Positions 10,006-19,760 of a DNA stretch of 63,037 nt are shown here, one piece after another; the first letter of the stretch is position 1, and each line of letters starts with the position of its first letter. The notes below the pieces were generated by a model. That model was not told where the DNA came from. It ran no database searches and saw only the letters and a program-made list of their open reading frames with translations. Source of the DNA: Actinomycetes bacterium. GTDB taxonomy: Bacteria; Actinomycetota; Acidimicrobiia; Acidimicrobiales; Bog-793. The position numbers were made by a program, and so were the translations under genes. The stretch is from positions 1 to 63,037 of the forward strand of contig JAJZMK010000006.1 in the NCBI GenBank assembly GCA_021798275.1, written 5' to 3'.

Positions 10006-11532
10006 TTAATTGGATCCGTCTTTTTGATCGGCAGTCGGCTTATGTAGGACTCTGGTGGCAGAAAGTAAGGCGGCTACTACAAGTAAGACCATAGAGACGT
10101 AAAAGGCGGAGTGGAGACCGTTGGTAAAAGCGGCGGCAAGCTTGCCGTGTAAGTCAGTAGATCCGACGAAAATGGCGAAAGCAAGACCTCTGGATATAGA
10201 TCTTGATGCGACCAAGATAGCTAATGAAAATGAAAACACCATACCTATGTTGGCGAAAGTTCTGAGAGCCCCCGAGGCAATCCCAAACACTTCCTTGGGC
10301 GAAGCTTTCATTACCGCTGTTGTGTTGGCGGGGAAGAAAGAGGAACTACCGATGCCGTTGACAACGCTTGCCCCTACGACAAGCCACAAAGTTGTGGTAT
10401 CGGTGAGGTGTGCATAGATAAAGAGGGCGACGACTTGGATGGCCAGTCCTATCGTAGCGGGAAGAACCGGCCCTATTTTATCTATAATCTTTCCGACGAT
10501 AGGCGCCACAAATCCACCCAAAACATATCCAGGCACCAGTAAAAGTGAAGCGTGTATCGGTGAGAGTCCCCGAGCGCCTTGCAGATACATAATTACTAAA
10601 AATAGAACCGCATAGTTTCCCAATCCCTGGAACATGGAGGCTAACAGGGAAGGTGTCATTGTAGGTATTCTAAAAAGCGATAAATGGAGCATGGGTTCTT
10701 TTTGTCTGTTTTCGATAAACCCAAAGCAGACTATGAGGACAATACCTCCTACGAGGTATCCTACGATTGTGGGATCCAATGGGCGAGTCGCCAATTGGGT
10801 AGATGCCCATAAAATCCCGAACAGGCCAAGTCCGAGTGTGATCATCCCGGAAAAGTCAATTTTGTGAGATACTTTTTGAGTGTTGTCATGGAGGACTTTC
10901 AGCGCCAAAGCCACGGCAAAAATTCCGATTGGTATATTGATTCCAAACACCCACCGCCAATTGAAGTAAGTTACGATTATTCCTCCGAAGACAATGCCTA
11001 GAACGGCCCCCATTGACCAGCCGACGGCGTTAAATCCGTAAGCCCGGCCTCTCTTCTCCGGTGGGAAGAGGTCGGCTATTACGGCGCCGCTGTTGGCCGT
11101 TACCAGAGCGGCACCTAAACCCTGGAGAAGTCTGAAGATAATAATCGCGCCCTCATTCCAAGACAGAGCGCAAAGCCCGGAACCTATGACAAAGATGACA
11201 AAGCCGGTTTCATACATCTTCACACGGCCGTACATGTCTCCGAGTTTGCCGACTTGAGTGGCTAGTAGGGTTATGATCAGCAGATAGCCTATAACTACCC
11301 AAATCACGGAAGATAGTGATATGTGTAGGTTTTTCTCTATTTCCGGCAATGCCAAAATAACTATCGTGGTATCTACTGCGGTGATGAGCACACCCGTCAT
11401 GACTACCGCCAGAGCAAGACCTATATGTGTGGTCCCGACACTGCTACGATGGGTAGATCTATGAGGATGATGTCCGCTACCTTTTTCTTCTTGAGCGGAC
11501 AATTGACCTTTTCTTTCGGTTTCTATCTCCAC
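10006..11532 (-). CDS. MFS transporter, DHA2/EmrB-QacA type
   Basis: VDTTIVILALPEIEKNLHISLSSVIWVVIGYLL, multiple TM helices, LGDMYGRVKMYETGFVIF. Confidence 0.93.
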   Translation of the reverse strand: MEIETERKGQLSAQEEKGSGHHPHRSTHRSSVGTTHIGLALAVVMTGVLITAVDTTIVILALPEIEKNLHISLSSVIWVVIGYLLIITLLATQVGKLGDMYGRVKMYETGFVIFVIGSGLCALSWNEGAIIIFRLLQGLGAALVTANSGAVIADLFPPEKRGRAYGFNAVGWSMGAVLGIVFGGIIVTYFNWRWVFGINIPIGIFAVALALKVLHDNTQKVSHKIDFSGMITLGLGLFGILWASTQLATRPLDPTIVGYLVGGIVLIVCFGFIENRQKEPMLHLSLFRIPTMTPSLLASMFQGLGNYAVLFLVIMYLQGARGLSPIHASLLLVPGYVLGGFVAPIVGKIIDKIGPVLPATIGLAIQVVALFIYAHLTDTTTLWLVVGASVVNGIGSSSFFPANTTAVMKASPKEVFGIASGALRTFANIGMVFSFSLAILVASRSISRGLAFAIFVGSTDLHGKLAAAFTNGLHSAFYVSMVLLVVAALLSATRVLHKPTADQKDGSN

Positions 11533-11691
11533 AAGTTCATTGTATTATAGATATCGATAGTTCGTTCTATTAACAAACTTATTATGCTGACGATACGTCT
11601 TGTATGCCCCATAGAGTTGGCGTCTTTCATGTCGATCAGGCTTGCTGGCACGATCAGATCAATAATGCGGTAGAAGCTAGTAAATTGCCTA

Positions 11692-11711
11692 CGGTCAAAG
11701 ACCTTTGACCG
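11692..11711. other. short palindrome, operator-like
   Basis: cggtcaaag-ac-ctttgaccg: 9-bp perfect arms, 2-nt spacer, in the intergenic region upstream of the MFS gene. Confidence 0.4.
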
Positions 11712-11956
11712 ACACTAGGAACCATAGCGGTAGCTACGAAGATAGCCTCAAAGCTAACACTGTTTTCGATCGGCTGCGGCAGGTCAATAGGTCTCGGCAT
11801 ATATCGGAGGCAAAATACCCCTAGATTATTTATCATATCACATATTATTAATAATTATCAATAAATGCAGATATGATAAGCTTGGTGGTTTGCAATTACA
11901 AAATATATCAACTAGTATTTTAGTAAAATATAGCTGCAGTATGTAAATATATTATA

Positions 11957-12001
11957 TTTCTATATGGAAAGTATGAGTTAACTATTAGTTCCATATAGAA
12001 A
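11957..12001. repeat. 13-bp inverted repeat upstream of the Kelch-like gene
   Basis: tttctatatggaa (11957-11969) / ttccatatagaaa (11989-12001). Confidence 0.6.
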
Positions 12002-12061
12002 CAGGGAAGTACAAGTATTTCCAATATATAAATACTGCTGTGATAGGCAATGGAGGTTATA

Positions 12062-14533
12062 ATGAAGTATAAAAGCATAATCGGGCGACATCTAGATCAA
12101 ATACATATAACCAAGCGACGTTCTTGTAATGGAAAATCTCTTGTTTCTGTATTTGGAAAATATAGTAACAAATCCTTTTCCGACAACAGACGGAGCTTAT
12201 CAGGATGGCTGAGACCGATGTCGTTAGCCAAAACAGCTGCACCAATACTGCTATTTGCTGGCTACTCGACATTTTTTATAGGCGGTCAGTCTCTGCCTGC
12301 GGTGGCGGCTACCCAACAAACCATCAACACTTTTGCGGCCACGGCTACATTACCGAGTGGTCTCATCGGCGCCACGTCAACTTTATTAGATAACGGTGAC
12401 GTACTTATTGCAGGAGGCAATACCGGTAGTGCCAGTTCACCTTCGGCGACTTCGGCGGCCGAGATATATGATCCCGCAACGGGAACTTTCGTAGCTACAT
12501 CGGCTATGCCTGTTGCTGCCTATGATTCCACGGCCACTTTATTGGACAACGGAAACGTCTTGGTAGCCGGTGGTATTTCTTCTTCCGGGACGGCTCTTAG
12601 TAATGCCGAAATCTACAACACCGGCACGGGAGATTGGACTCAGGTATCACCTATGACAACCGCAAGCTTTGATGCCTCGGCTTCTATATTGGGTAACGGT
12701 GAGGTGTTGATAGCGGGAGGTCAGACAGGCTCAATGTCGTCGGTGACTACTACCACCACGTCTTCTACCAGTACTACCACCACGTCTTCTACCAGCACTA
12801 CAACCACTATGGCGCCGGTGACAAGTTATTCAGCCACTTCGAGTGCCGAGCTGTTTGATCCAAGCACCAATTCTTTCCTTGCGGCAGCATCTCTCAGCAC
12901 GCCTTTAGCGGACACTACCGCCACATTACTCGGTAACGGTGATGTACTTATTGCCGGTGGTTTGACGGGGATAGGGAGCAATGAGGTTCCAAGTAACGTC
13001 GCCGATGTCTTTGTACCTCCGCCATCGGGACAATCAAGCCCAGGGACGATGACACAGGTAGGTAATCTTCCCGTTCCTTTGGCAGCAGCGTCCGCCGATA
13101 GATTGGCTAACGGTGATGTACTTATCGCCGGTGGGGAGGAGAGTATAAATAACGTACTTACGGCAAGTAACGGTGCATATCTGTATAACCCTGCCACTTC
13201 GGCATTTGTTAGCACATCACAATTGGCTATAGGGCATGCCGATGCCCCAATGACACAATTGCCAAACGGTAATATCCTGATAGCCGGTGGTTTGACAGGC
13301 AGTATAACGTCTGAGACTCCCACGGGGACTGCCGAAATATACGATACGGCGACCAATACCTGGATGCAAACAGCTTCTCTGGTCACCGCCAGAGCTGATA
13401 CAAGTGCCGTTTTACTAGCCGGAGGGTATGTTCTGATAGCAGGCGGTCAGGGAGCAAACGGCGTTTCTTTGAACAGCGCCGAGCTTTATTTTGCCGGTAT
13501 ACAACCTGCCTTTACCAGCGTCGGCAGGGGAATTTTTGTGGCCGGCAGGGCACATAGTGTTTTGATTACAGCGAGCGGTACACCAGCCCCTACGTTTACG
13601 GAATCGGGATCCCTGCCGGCCGGCCTTACCTTTAGTAATGTTACGGGAGGAAAAGCCGAAATCTCAGGTACTCCTGCGTCCGGTTCGGAAGGTACTTACA
13701 ATTTGATTATTACGGCAAACAACGGAACCTCGGGGACGCCTTCGCAGAATTATACTCTTAGCGTCCGATACCCGGCCGTAGAAGGGTATTTGGAGGTAGG
13801 CGCACAAGGGCAGATCTACAGCTATGGGGCGGCTAAGTCTATGTCAAACCTTTCTTTGAATCCAAGGGTGAGGCCGGTCGTAGCTATCAGCGAAACAGCG
13901 GACGCTAAAGGATATTACGTTGTCACGAACCGTGGGAATATCTTCAATTTCGGTGATGCCAAATTCCACGGATCACATGCCAAGAGTCGTTTGCCTCATC
14001 CGATAGTGGCCTTTCAGACTGTAGATAACGGGAGCGGGTATTATCTTGTGACATCGGGAGGCAATATTTTCAACTACGGTACCGCCCAATTTTACGGCTC
14101 CACGGCACACATAAACCTATCCTCTCCGGTTACCTCTATGGCGGTAACTCCCAACGGACAGGGTTACTGGTTGGTAACGGCTTCGGGAAGCGTATATCCC
14201 TTCGGCAACGCCGTAGGCTATTCACATCTGTCTGTCAATCCCAAGGTTCGCAAAATAGTAGCTATTTTGCCCGATGCCACAGGACAAGGTTATTGGTTAG
14301 TGTCCAGATTGGGAAATGTCTACAATTACGGTAATGCCCAGTTCTTTGGCTCCAAAGCCAAGTACAGACTCCCGGCTGCAATTGTTGGTGCCCAAGCCAA
14401 TATCAACGGGAAAGGATATGTGCTGATTTCTTCCCGTGGAAATACTTACAATTTCGGGTCCGTACATTTTTACGGTTCCCCGGCCCATATCAAAATACCT
14501 GTGAGAATTGCCGCCGGCAGCTTGGCTTATTAG
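12062..14533 (+). CDS. secreted Kelch-like repeat protein with Ser/Thr linker, Ig-like segment and C-terminal 'GYWLV..fGnA.f.GS' repeats
   Basis: Repeated 'LLDNGDVLIAGG...AEIYDPATGTF' units; TTTTTSSTSTTTTSSTST linker; C-terminal GYYVVTNRGNIFNFGDAKFHGS-type repeats. ATG at 12062 preceded by ggagg. Confidence 0.88.
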   Translation: MKYKSIIGRHLDQIHITKRRSCNGKSLVSVFGKYSNKSFSDNRRSLSGWLRPMSLAKTAAPILLFAGYSTFFIGGQSLPAVAATQQTINTFAATATLPSGLIGATSTLLDNGDVLIAGGNTGSASSPSATSAAEIYDPATGTFVATSAMPVAAYDSTATLLDNGNVLVAGGISSSGTALSNAEIYNTGTGDWTQVSPMTTASFDASASILGNGEVLIAGGQTGSMSSVTTTTTSSTSTTTTSSTSTTTTMAPVTSYSATSSAELFDPSTNSFLAAASLSTPLADTTATLLGNGDVLIAGGLTGIGSNEVPSNVADVFVPPPSGQSSPGTMTQVGNLPVPLAAASADRLANGDVLIAGGEESINNVLTASNGAYLYNPATSAFVSTSQLAIGHADAPMTQLPNGNILIAGGLTGSITSETPTGTAEIYDTATNTWMQTASLVTARADTSAVLLAGGYVLIAGGQGANGVSLNSAELYFAGIQPAFTSVGRGIFVAGRAHSVLITASGTPAPTFTESGSLPAGLTFSNVTGGKAEISGTPASGSEGTYNLIITANNGTSGTPSQNYTLSVRYPAVEGYLEVGAQGQIYSYGAAKSMSNLSLNPRVRPVVAISETADAKGYYVVTNRGNIFNFGDAKFHGSHAKSRLPHPIVAFQTVDNGSGYYLVTSGGNIFNYGTAQFYGSTAHINLSSPVTSMAVTPNGQGYWLVTASGSVYPFGNAVGYSHLSVNPKVRKIVAILPDATGQGYWLVSRLGNVYNYGNAQFFGSKAKYRLPAAIVGAQANINGKGYVLISSRGNTYNFGSVHFYGSPAHIKIPVRIAAGSLAY
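12748..12795 (+). repeat. 24-bp tandem repeat x2 encoding Thr/Ser linker
   Basis: tactaccaccacgtcttctaccag repeated exactly twice, then degenerating. Confidence 0.85.
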
Positions 14534-14662
14534 GAAGCATGGTTCTGTAAATTATTAACAGATAACTCACAGATATATTTCAGCCTAATCAGAGAGTAGC
14601 CTGTCATGATATAAGCAGTGGTTACAACTCAAACTGAAATATTAGAGTAAATCGGATCGAGT

Positions 14663-14691
14663 GCCTGGACCCTTCCCCCCGGGGTCCAGGC
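14663..14691 (+). terminator. hairpin downstream of the Kelch-like gene
   Basis: gcctggaccc-ttccccccg-gggtccaggc; no strong U-tract. Confidence 0.5.
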
Positions 14692-14788
14692 CTGGTTCAA
14701 AACCACAGGATTGAATAAAAAAATATTTAGGTGAACAGAATTCAAAGGTTATTTAGCTAATATGGCAATAGGAAAGGGATGATCTGAG

Positions 14789-16354
14789 ATGGCTGAATAC
14801 GATGAAACACAGAGTAACGATCATGTGGGCAAACAGCAGAACGAAGACATTTTCAATTCACAGGCTTCTAGAGAATTCACACAAGGTGAAAATCAAAATC
14901 ACATCAACGAAGATCTACAGGCCACAACTTCTCAATGGCAGAACACACAACCCTCGGATGCCGCTTCGGCCACGCCTGAGGCCGGCGCTTTCAAAGATGC
15001 GACAGCCCAGCCGCCTTTTGCCTCCCCCTCAATCGAGCCCGGGCCCGTCGTCAATTCATGGATACCCCCCGGAACACAACAGCAATCTTTTCCTCCTCAT
15101 GGGCAGGTTCCCGTAAGTTCTCCTGAGCATAAAATATACAAGCGTTTGCTTATTTCGACCTTGTCCGTGGCTATATTGGCCGGTGGTTTGGGAGCGGGTC
15201 TCGGTTTTGCTTTTGGCTCACAAGGGATACCGAAGGGTTCCTCTGGAGCGGTGGCATCCGGTCCTATAGGATCCAACTCCGCTTCCACCCCAACCACCTC
15301 TTTAGCACCACAGGCAAGCAGCAGTACGAATCTCGTTCAAAAAGTGGCCAATGAAGTGGAACCGGCGGTTGTAGATATCAATACCGTTGTAGAATCGGAA
15401 AACCCCGGCTCTGAACAGGCTGCCGGTACAGGCATGATCATTTCGCACAACGGCTTGATTATGACCAACAATCACGTTATCAACCAGGCGACACAAATCA
15501 GCGTAACCATAAAAGGCTACCCGGGTAGCTACCCGGCTACCGTTGTGGGAGAGGATCCCACCGATGACGTGGCTTTGCTGAAAGTAAAAGGTTTTTCGAA
15601 TTTGCCAACGGTAACCTTTGCCAATTCTTCCCGCGTGACTCTGGGAGAAGGCGTAATAGCCATCGGCAACGCCCTTGGTCAAGGAGGCACCCCTACGGTC
15701 GTTACAGGTGAAGTTTCCGCTTTGGGTCGTAAAATCAATGCCACCGATCAACTTTCTTCAGTTACGGAAACTCTGTATAACATGATACAGACCACAGCTC
15801 CCATAGAGCCGGGGGATTCTGGCGGGCCACTTGTCAATACAGCGGGACAAGTCATCGGCATGGATACCGCCGCATACAACTCTGGCGTCGGATCTGGGTC
15901 TACCCAGGGATACGCCATTCCGGTAAACAGGGCTTTACGGATCGTCACGGACATTAAAAACGGTAACGCTACGGGCGGTATCGTTATAGGCGAAGCCGCC
16001 TTTATCGGAATATTCTACACTCCACCGCAGGCCAGCGTGCCGTCCAGTCCTTTTGGTGGGCTTTTTGGAAACCTAGGCGGAATCGGTTCTTCCGGTTCCT
16101 CCGGTAGTTCCTCTTCACCTCAGCCGCAAGGTGTTCAGATATCTCAACTTGCTCAAAACGGAGCTGCGCAAAAAGCCGGTTTACAGCCGGGTGACATCAT
16201 CACCGCAGTAAACGGAGTGGCCACTCCGACCGGAACCGCACTGCACGACGAAGTAGCCAAATTCAAACCGGGTGACACCATAAGCGTGACTTATATATCG
16301 ACTACTGGTGCTAAGAATACAGTCTCACTTACACTCGGCGGACTTCCCGATTAG
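14789..16354 (+). CDS. HtrA/DegP-like trypsin-fold serine protease with PDZ domain
   Basis: One TM segment; TGMIISHNGLIMTNNHVI, DPTDDVALLKV, IEPGDSGGPLVN; C-terminal PDZ ...AGLQPGDIITAVNG. Confidence 0.95.
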   Translation: MAEYDETQSNDHVGKQQNEDIFNSQASREFTQGENQNHINEDLQATTSQWQNTQPSDAASATPEAGAFKDATAQPPFASPSIEPGPVVNSWIPPGTQQQSFPPHGQVPVSSPEHKIYKRLLISTLSVAILAGGLGAGLGFAFGSQGIPKGSSGAVASGPIGSNSASTPTTSLAPQASSSTNLVQKVANEVEPAVVDINTVVESENPGSEQAAGTGMIISHNGLIMTNNHVINQATQISVTIKGYPGSYPATVVGEDPTDDVALLKVKGFSNLPTVTFANSSRVTLGEGVIAIGNALGQGGTPTVVTGEVSALGRKINATDQLSSVTETLYNMIQTTAPIEPGDSGGPLVNTAGQVIGMDTAAYNSGVGSGSTQGYAIPVNRALRIVTDIKNGNATGGIVIGEAAFIGIFYTPPQASVPSSPFGGLFGNLGGIGSSGSSGSSSSPQPQGVQISQLAQNGAAQKAGLQPGDIITAVNGVATPTGTALHDEVAKFKPGDTISVTYISTTGAKNTVSLTLGGLPD

Positions 16355-16373
16355 AACCGGAGAATAAATCGCA

Positions 16374-16422
16374 GTATAAAACCATCCCGCCCTGCTTTCT
16401 GCAGGGCGGGATGGTTTTATAC
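16374..16422 (+). terminator. terminator-like hairpin after htrA
   Basis: 22-bp perfect stem gtataaaaccatcccgccctgc-tttct-gcagggcgggatggttttatac. Confidence 0.85.
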
Positions 16423-16782
16423 GAGATATTGGAACCTCTTTGCTATGTGAAAAAGATTTAAGAAATTATCAGCCTACTCAAGTGAGAAAATATTTACAGT
16501 ATCTAATGGACTAATTTTCAAAATTTTTGATTTACAATCGTATCGTCACTTATCCAGAGTGTTTTCGGAAATCATTGTAAGGCTTGAAGAAATAAAATCC
16601 TCTAAAGTATATTTTGTTACTTTGGTATACGAATTGGTAGATTGACTTTTCTCGTCAAGTCATCAATGTATGGACTATCGCCTACAATTAAATAAATATG
16701 CATAAGAGAATTTGAATAGTATCCAAATAGCCTTAGCTTTAGGCAATCAGACTTGTAAGATGCTCTATGTAAATAACTTTTA

Positions 16783-17226
16783 TTGATTGTAATCATGGGA
16801 TGTATGAGCATCATGGATGAGTCTGAAGTCATATCTGCGTTGAAGTTTCACGGCGGTAGGCTGACAAAACCGCGTCGTGCTATCATCAGGGCTCTGCTTG
16901 ATTCACAAGAGCATATAACCGCTGAGGAACTGGCGGCTATTGTGAAACTGGTTAATCCGGAAATACATTTATCGACTGTCTATAGAAATTTAGAGGAGTT
17001 GGAAAAGATAGGTATTGTGGTCCATACGCATCTTTTACATGGTCCGGCAACATATCATTTGGAAGGACAGCTTCACATTCACCTGATATGTGAAGGATGC
17101 GGTAAAATTATCGAGTCGCCTATAGAATTGTTTAACCAACTCTCCCGTGACTTGAAGCGAAATTTTGGTTTCACAATTAATCTTCATCACTTTGCACTTT
17201 CGGGGAAGTGTAAAGACTGCCAATGA
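16783..17226 (+). CDS. Fur-family transcriptional regulator
   Basis: RLTKPRRAIIRALLDSQEHITAEELAAIVKLVNPEIHLSTVYRNLEELEKIGIV...HLICEGCGKIIE...CKDCQ. Confidence 0.93.
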   Translation: MIVIMGCMSIMDESEVISALKFHGGRLTKPRRAIIRALLDSQEHITAEELAAIVKLVNPEIHLSTVYRNLEELEKIGIVVHTHLLHGPATYHLEGQLHIHLICEGCGKIIESPIELFNQLSRDLKRNFGFTINLHHFALSGKCKDCQ

Positions 17227-17323
17227 CTACAAAGCTATAAGTGCAAAATATCGCAGGCCGTATCTGTATCTATAAATAAAAGCGCGCATAGACAGATCTG
17301 TGACAGCTATAGGGGTTGTCGGA

Positions 17324-18871
17324 TTACCGCTTACCTCGTCTGATGGTTGAGTAGCTGATGAAGGCGGATAAAAGTATGATCAAGGTTGCCAAAAGAAGTG
17401 CATTATGCAGTCCTTCTCTAAAGGCCGCGTATGCAGCATTAATTACTTTATTGACGATAGAGCCATAGACACCCTCTTCGTTATTGAGATTTTTCGGTAT
17501 ATTCCCGGTTTCTATGGCATGTATGACAAGTACCTGGAATATAGAGGGTATTTTAAGAACATTCAGTCTGTTGACGAGATAGCCGCTTAAATTTCCGTTT
17601 ACCATAGATCCCAAAACGGCTACACCGATGACAGAGCCCAACTCTCTGCTGGTGTTCACAGACGATGCGGCCATGGATGACTTTTCCGGCGGTACCCTGT
17701 CTAAGGCGATAAGTACCGTTGGAACGAGAGTTGATCCAAAACCTACGCCCGCCAGAGCAAGTGCCCATGGAAGCCAACCTGCCGGTACGTTTTCCCCCAA
17801 AGCCAACATTGAGAGAAAAATACCTATTGCAGATACTAAAGACCCCAGAGTCATCGGTAACGCGGAACCGAATCTGGTGATAAGTTTTCCTGTAAATATT
17901 GAGCTGAGCACCATCATGAATGTCATTGGTAAAAAGTCTGTGGCTATTTTGTAACCGGAATAATTAAGTACCTCTTCTAAATACAAAGCGGTAAAGAAGA
18001 ATATGGCAAAGATGCTAAAGAATAAAGCGAAGCCAGAGAACAAAGCACCGCTAAAAGCCGGATCACGAAAATAGCGAACGGCAAGCATAGGATTTTGATT
18101 TTTTCTTTCCAGAAAAATAAATATGGCTAGAGATATAAATGATAAACAAAACAACGCTATTACAAGAGAGTTTGCATATCCATACGATTCGCCCATAATA
18201 ATTGCAAATGTTATGGTGGCCAAGGAGATGCTACCGATTATAAAGCCCAAAAAATCCGGTCTAAAATCAGATCTATCTGAGCTTTCCGGCAATATTTTAT
18301 AGCTTGTGATGACGAGGAGTAGAGCGACAACTACGTTGAACCAAAATATATACCTCCAAGAGCCCACACCAAGGAGAATACCCCCTATGACAGGTCCGAG
18401 AGCCAAGGCTAGACCCGCTATGGCAGCCCAGATACCAAAAGCTTTTGCTCTTTGATCATGTTCGGAATATGTGTGTCTGATAATGGAGAGCGTACCCGGT
18501 TCCGATGCGGCTGCGCCAATGCCCATAACAAAGCGTCCGGCTATCAAAATATCGGGATTTGAGGCCAGAGCGGATATCAACCCTCCGGTGGCAAAAACGG
18601 TAAGACCGATAATTAGCAGTTTCTTTCGTCCGAACTGATCCGCTAAATTTCCGGCCAATAACATAAGACTGGCAAACGGCAGAGTATAGCCGTTTACCAT
18701 CCATTGCAGTTGAGCTACCCCGGCGTGCAAGTCAAGCTGTATCTCTCCGAGGGCTACGCTTACGATGGTGGTATCCAGGAAAGTAATAAAAAGCACCAAA
18801 CAGAGTACGGATAGGACAATTGATCGGCTGTAGCGGCTATTCGAAGGAGATTTGAATATCACAACAACCAA
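17324..18871 (-). CDS. MFS transporter, DHA2 type
   Basis: FITFLDTTIVSVALGEIQLDLHAGVAQLQWMVNGYTLPFASLMLLAGNLADQFGRKKLL; multiple TM helices. Confidence 0.93.
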   Translation of the reverse strand: MVVVIFKSPSNSRYSRSIVLSVLCLVLFITFLDTTIVSVALGEIQLDLHAGVAQLQWMVNGYTLPFASLMLLAGNLADQFGRKKLLIIGLTVFATGGLISALASNPDILIAGRFVMGIGAAASEPGTLSIIRHTYSEHDQRAKAFGIWAAIAGLALALGPVIGGILLGVGSWRYIFWFNVVVALLLVITSYKILPESSDRSDFRPDFLGFIIGSISLATITFAIIMGESYGYANSLVIALFCLSFISLAIFIFLERKNQNPMLAVRYFRDPAFSGALFSGFALFFSIFAIFFFTALYLEEVLNYSGYKIATDFLPMTFMMVLSSIFTGKLITRFGSALPMTLGSLVSAIGIFLSMLALGENVPAGWLPWALALAGVGFGSTLVPTVLIALDRVPPEKSSMAASSVNTSRELGSVIGVAVLGSMVNGNLSGYLVNRLNVLKIPSIFQVLVIHAIETGNIPKNLNNEEGVYGSIVNKVINAAYAAFREGLHNALLLATLIILLSAFISYSTIRRGKR

Positions 18872-18939
18872 ATTATCCTTTTACACGACAGTTCGGTGCT
18901 TCTTTGTAAAGATAGTAAAAATATAGTAAAGCTCGGTGT

Positions 18940-18985
18940 CTAAACACAACAAGACATCCCTTGCGGGATGTCTTGTTGTGTTTAG
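18940..18985 (-). terminator. 21-bp perfect hairpin downstream of the DoxX-like gene
   Basis: ctaaacacaacaagacatccc-ttgc-gggatgtcttgttgtgtttag. Confidence 0.75.
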
Positions 18986-19004
18986 CCTAGGAGGTAAAGG
19001 TAAC

Positions 19005-19595
19005 TTAGGCTACCTTAGGGGTGCTCCTCTTGGCTGTCCTATGCGTCAGAGCACTTTTGAATAATCTTCCGTCGTGTGTCTGGCGATATGCCCTGATGAA
19101 ACCATCGATTCCGATTTCAGAAGAAGTTTTCCAAGTGGCAAGGATAATAACGGCAGCTAAGGCATAGAAGGCGTTCACACTGGCCGTGCCTGACATGATA
19201 TAGGTGAAGTTGAGCAGTGCTCCTGCTGTTGCGGCAGCAGGTGTCAAAAACCCTACGGCCAGTCCAAGCCCGACTAAAAATTCGCTGACGGCTACCAGCA
19301 CTGCGACCCAGTCTGAGTTGGGAACAACGAATCCGTGTAGGAAGCTGCCCCACCAACTGTAAGCCGGGACTCCGTGTGAAGCAAATCCGGCCACGGCAAT
19401 TCCGTTGTTATGTAAAAATCCGGCGTTCTCTGCGCCCCACAGTTTGGCAACGCCAGCCTGTATCCACATAACTCCAAGCCATATACGAAGGGCTGACCAA
19501 ACAATTCCCATTACTTTGGAGTGGGTAAGGTAATGCCATGTTCGTGGCGTAGCGATGTCCTCTGGTTCTGCTATCAATGAAGCAATCTTGTTCAT
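19005..19595 (-). CDS. DoxX/DoxD-like membrane protein
   Basis: ALRIWLGVMWIQAGVAKLWGAENAGF...VSEFLVGLGLAVGFLTPAAATAGALLNFTYIMSGTASVNAF. Confidence 0.82.
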   Translation of the reverse strand: MNKIASLIAEPEDIATPRTWHYLTHSKVMGIVWSALRIWLGVMWIQAGVAKLWGAENAGFLHNNGIAVAGFASHGVPAYSWWGSFLHGFVVPNSDWVAVLVAVSEFLVGLGLAVGFLTPAAATAGALLNFTYIMSGTASVNAFYALAAVIILATWKTSSEIGIDGFIRAYRQTHDGRLFKSALTHRTAKRSTPKVA

Positions 19596-19760
19596 AATGC
19601 ACCCCTTTCATTCAACTTACTCGTAGCATCAATTGCTATAAGGCTATTATGACGGTATTTAGAGACAACCCTTAGAGGCAAAGGGCACACATGACAGTGA
19701 CAAATGTCACCGACTTCGAGTTTGTAATTTTGGCGATGAGGCGGAAGAATAGAAGGAGAT

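Noticed and set aside
11654-11836. 60-aa minus-strand ORF upstream of the MFS gene
   Set aside because: No recognisable family, and a palindrome lies within it; more likely a regulatory or non-coding region.
12826-13386. 186-aa minus-strand ORF antisense to the Kelch-like gene
   Set aside because: Mirrors the repetitive sense gene; typical antisense ORF artefact.
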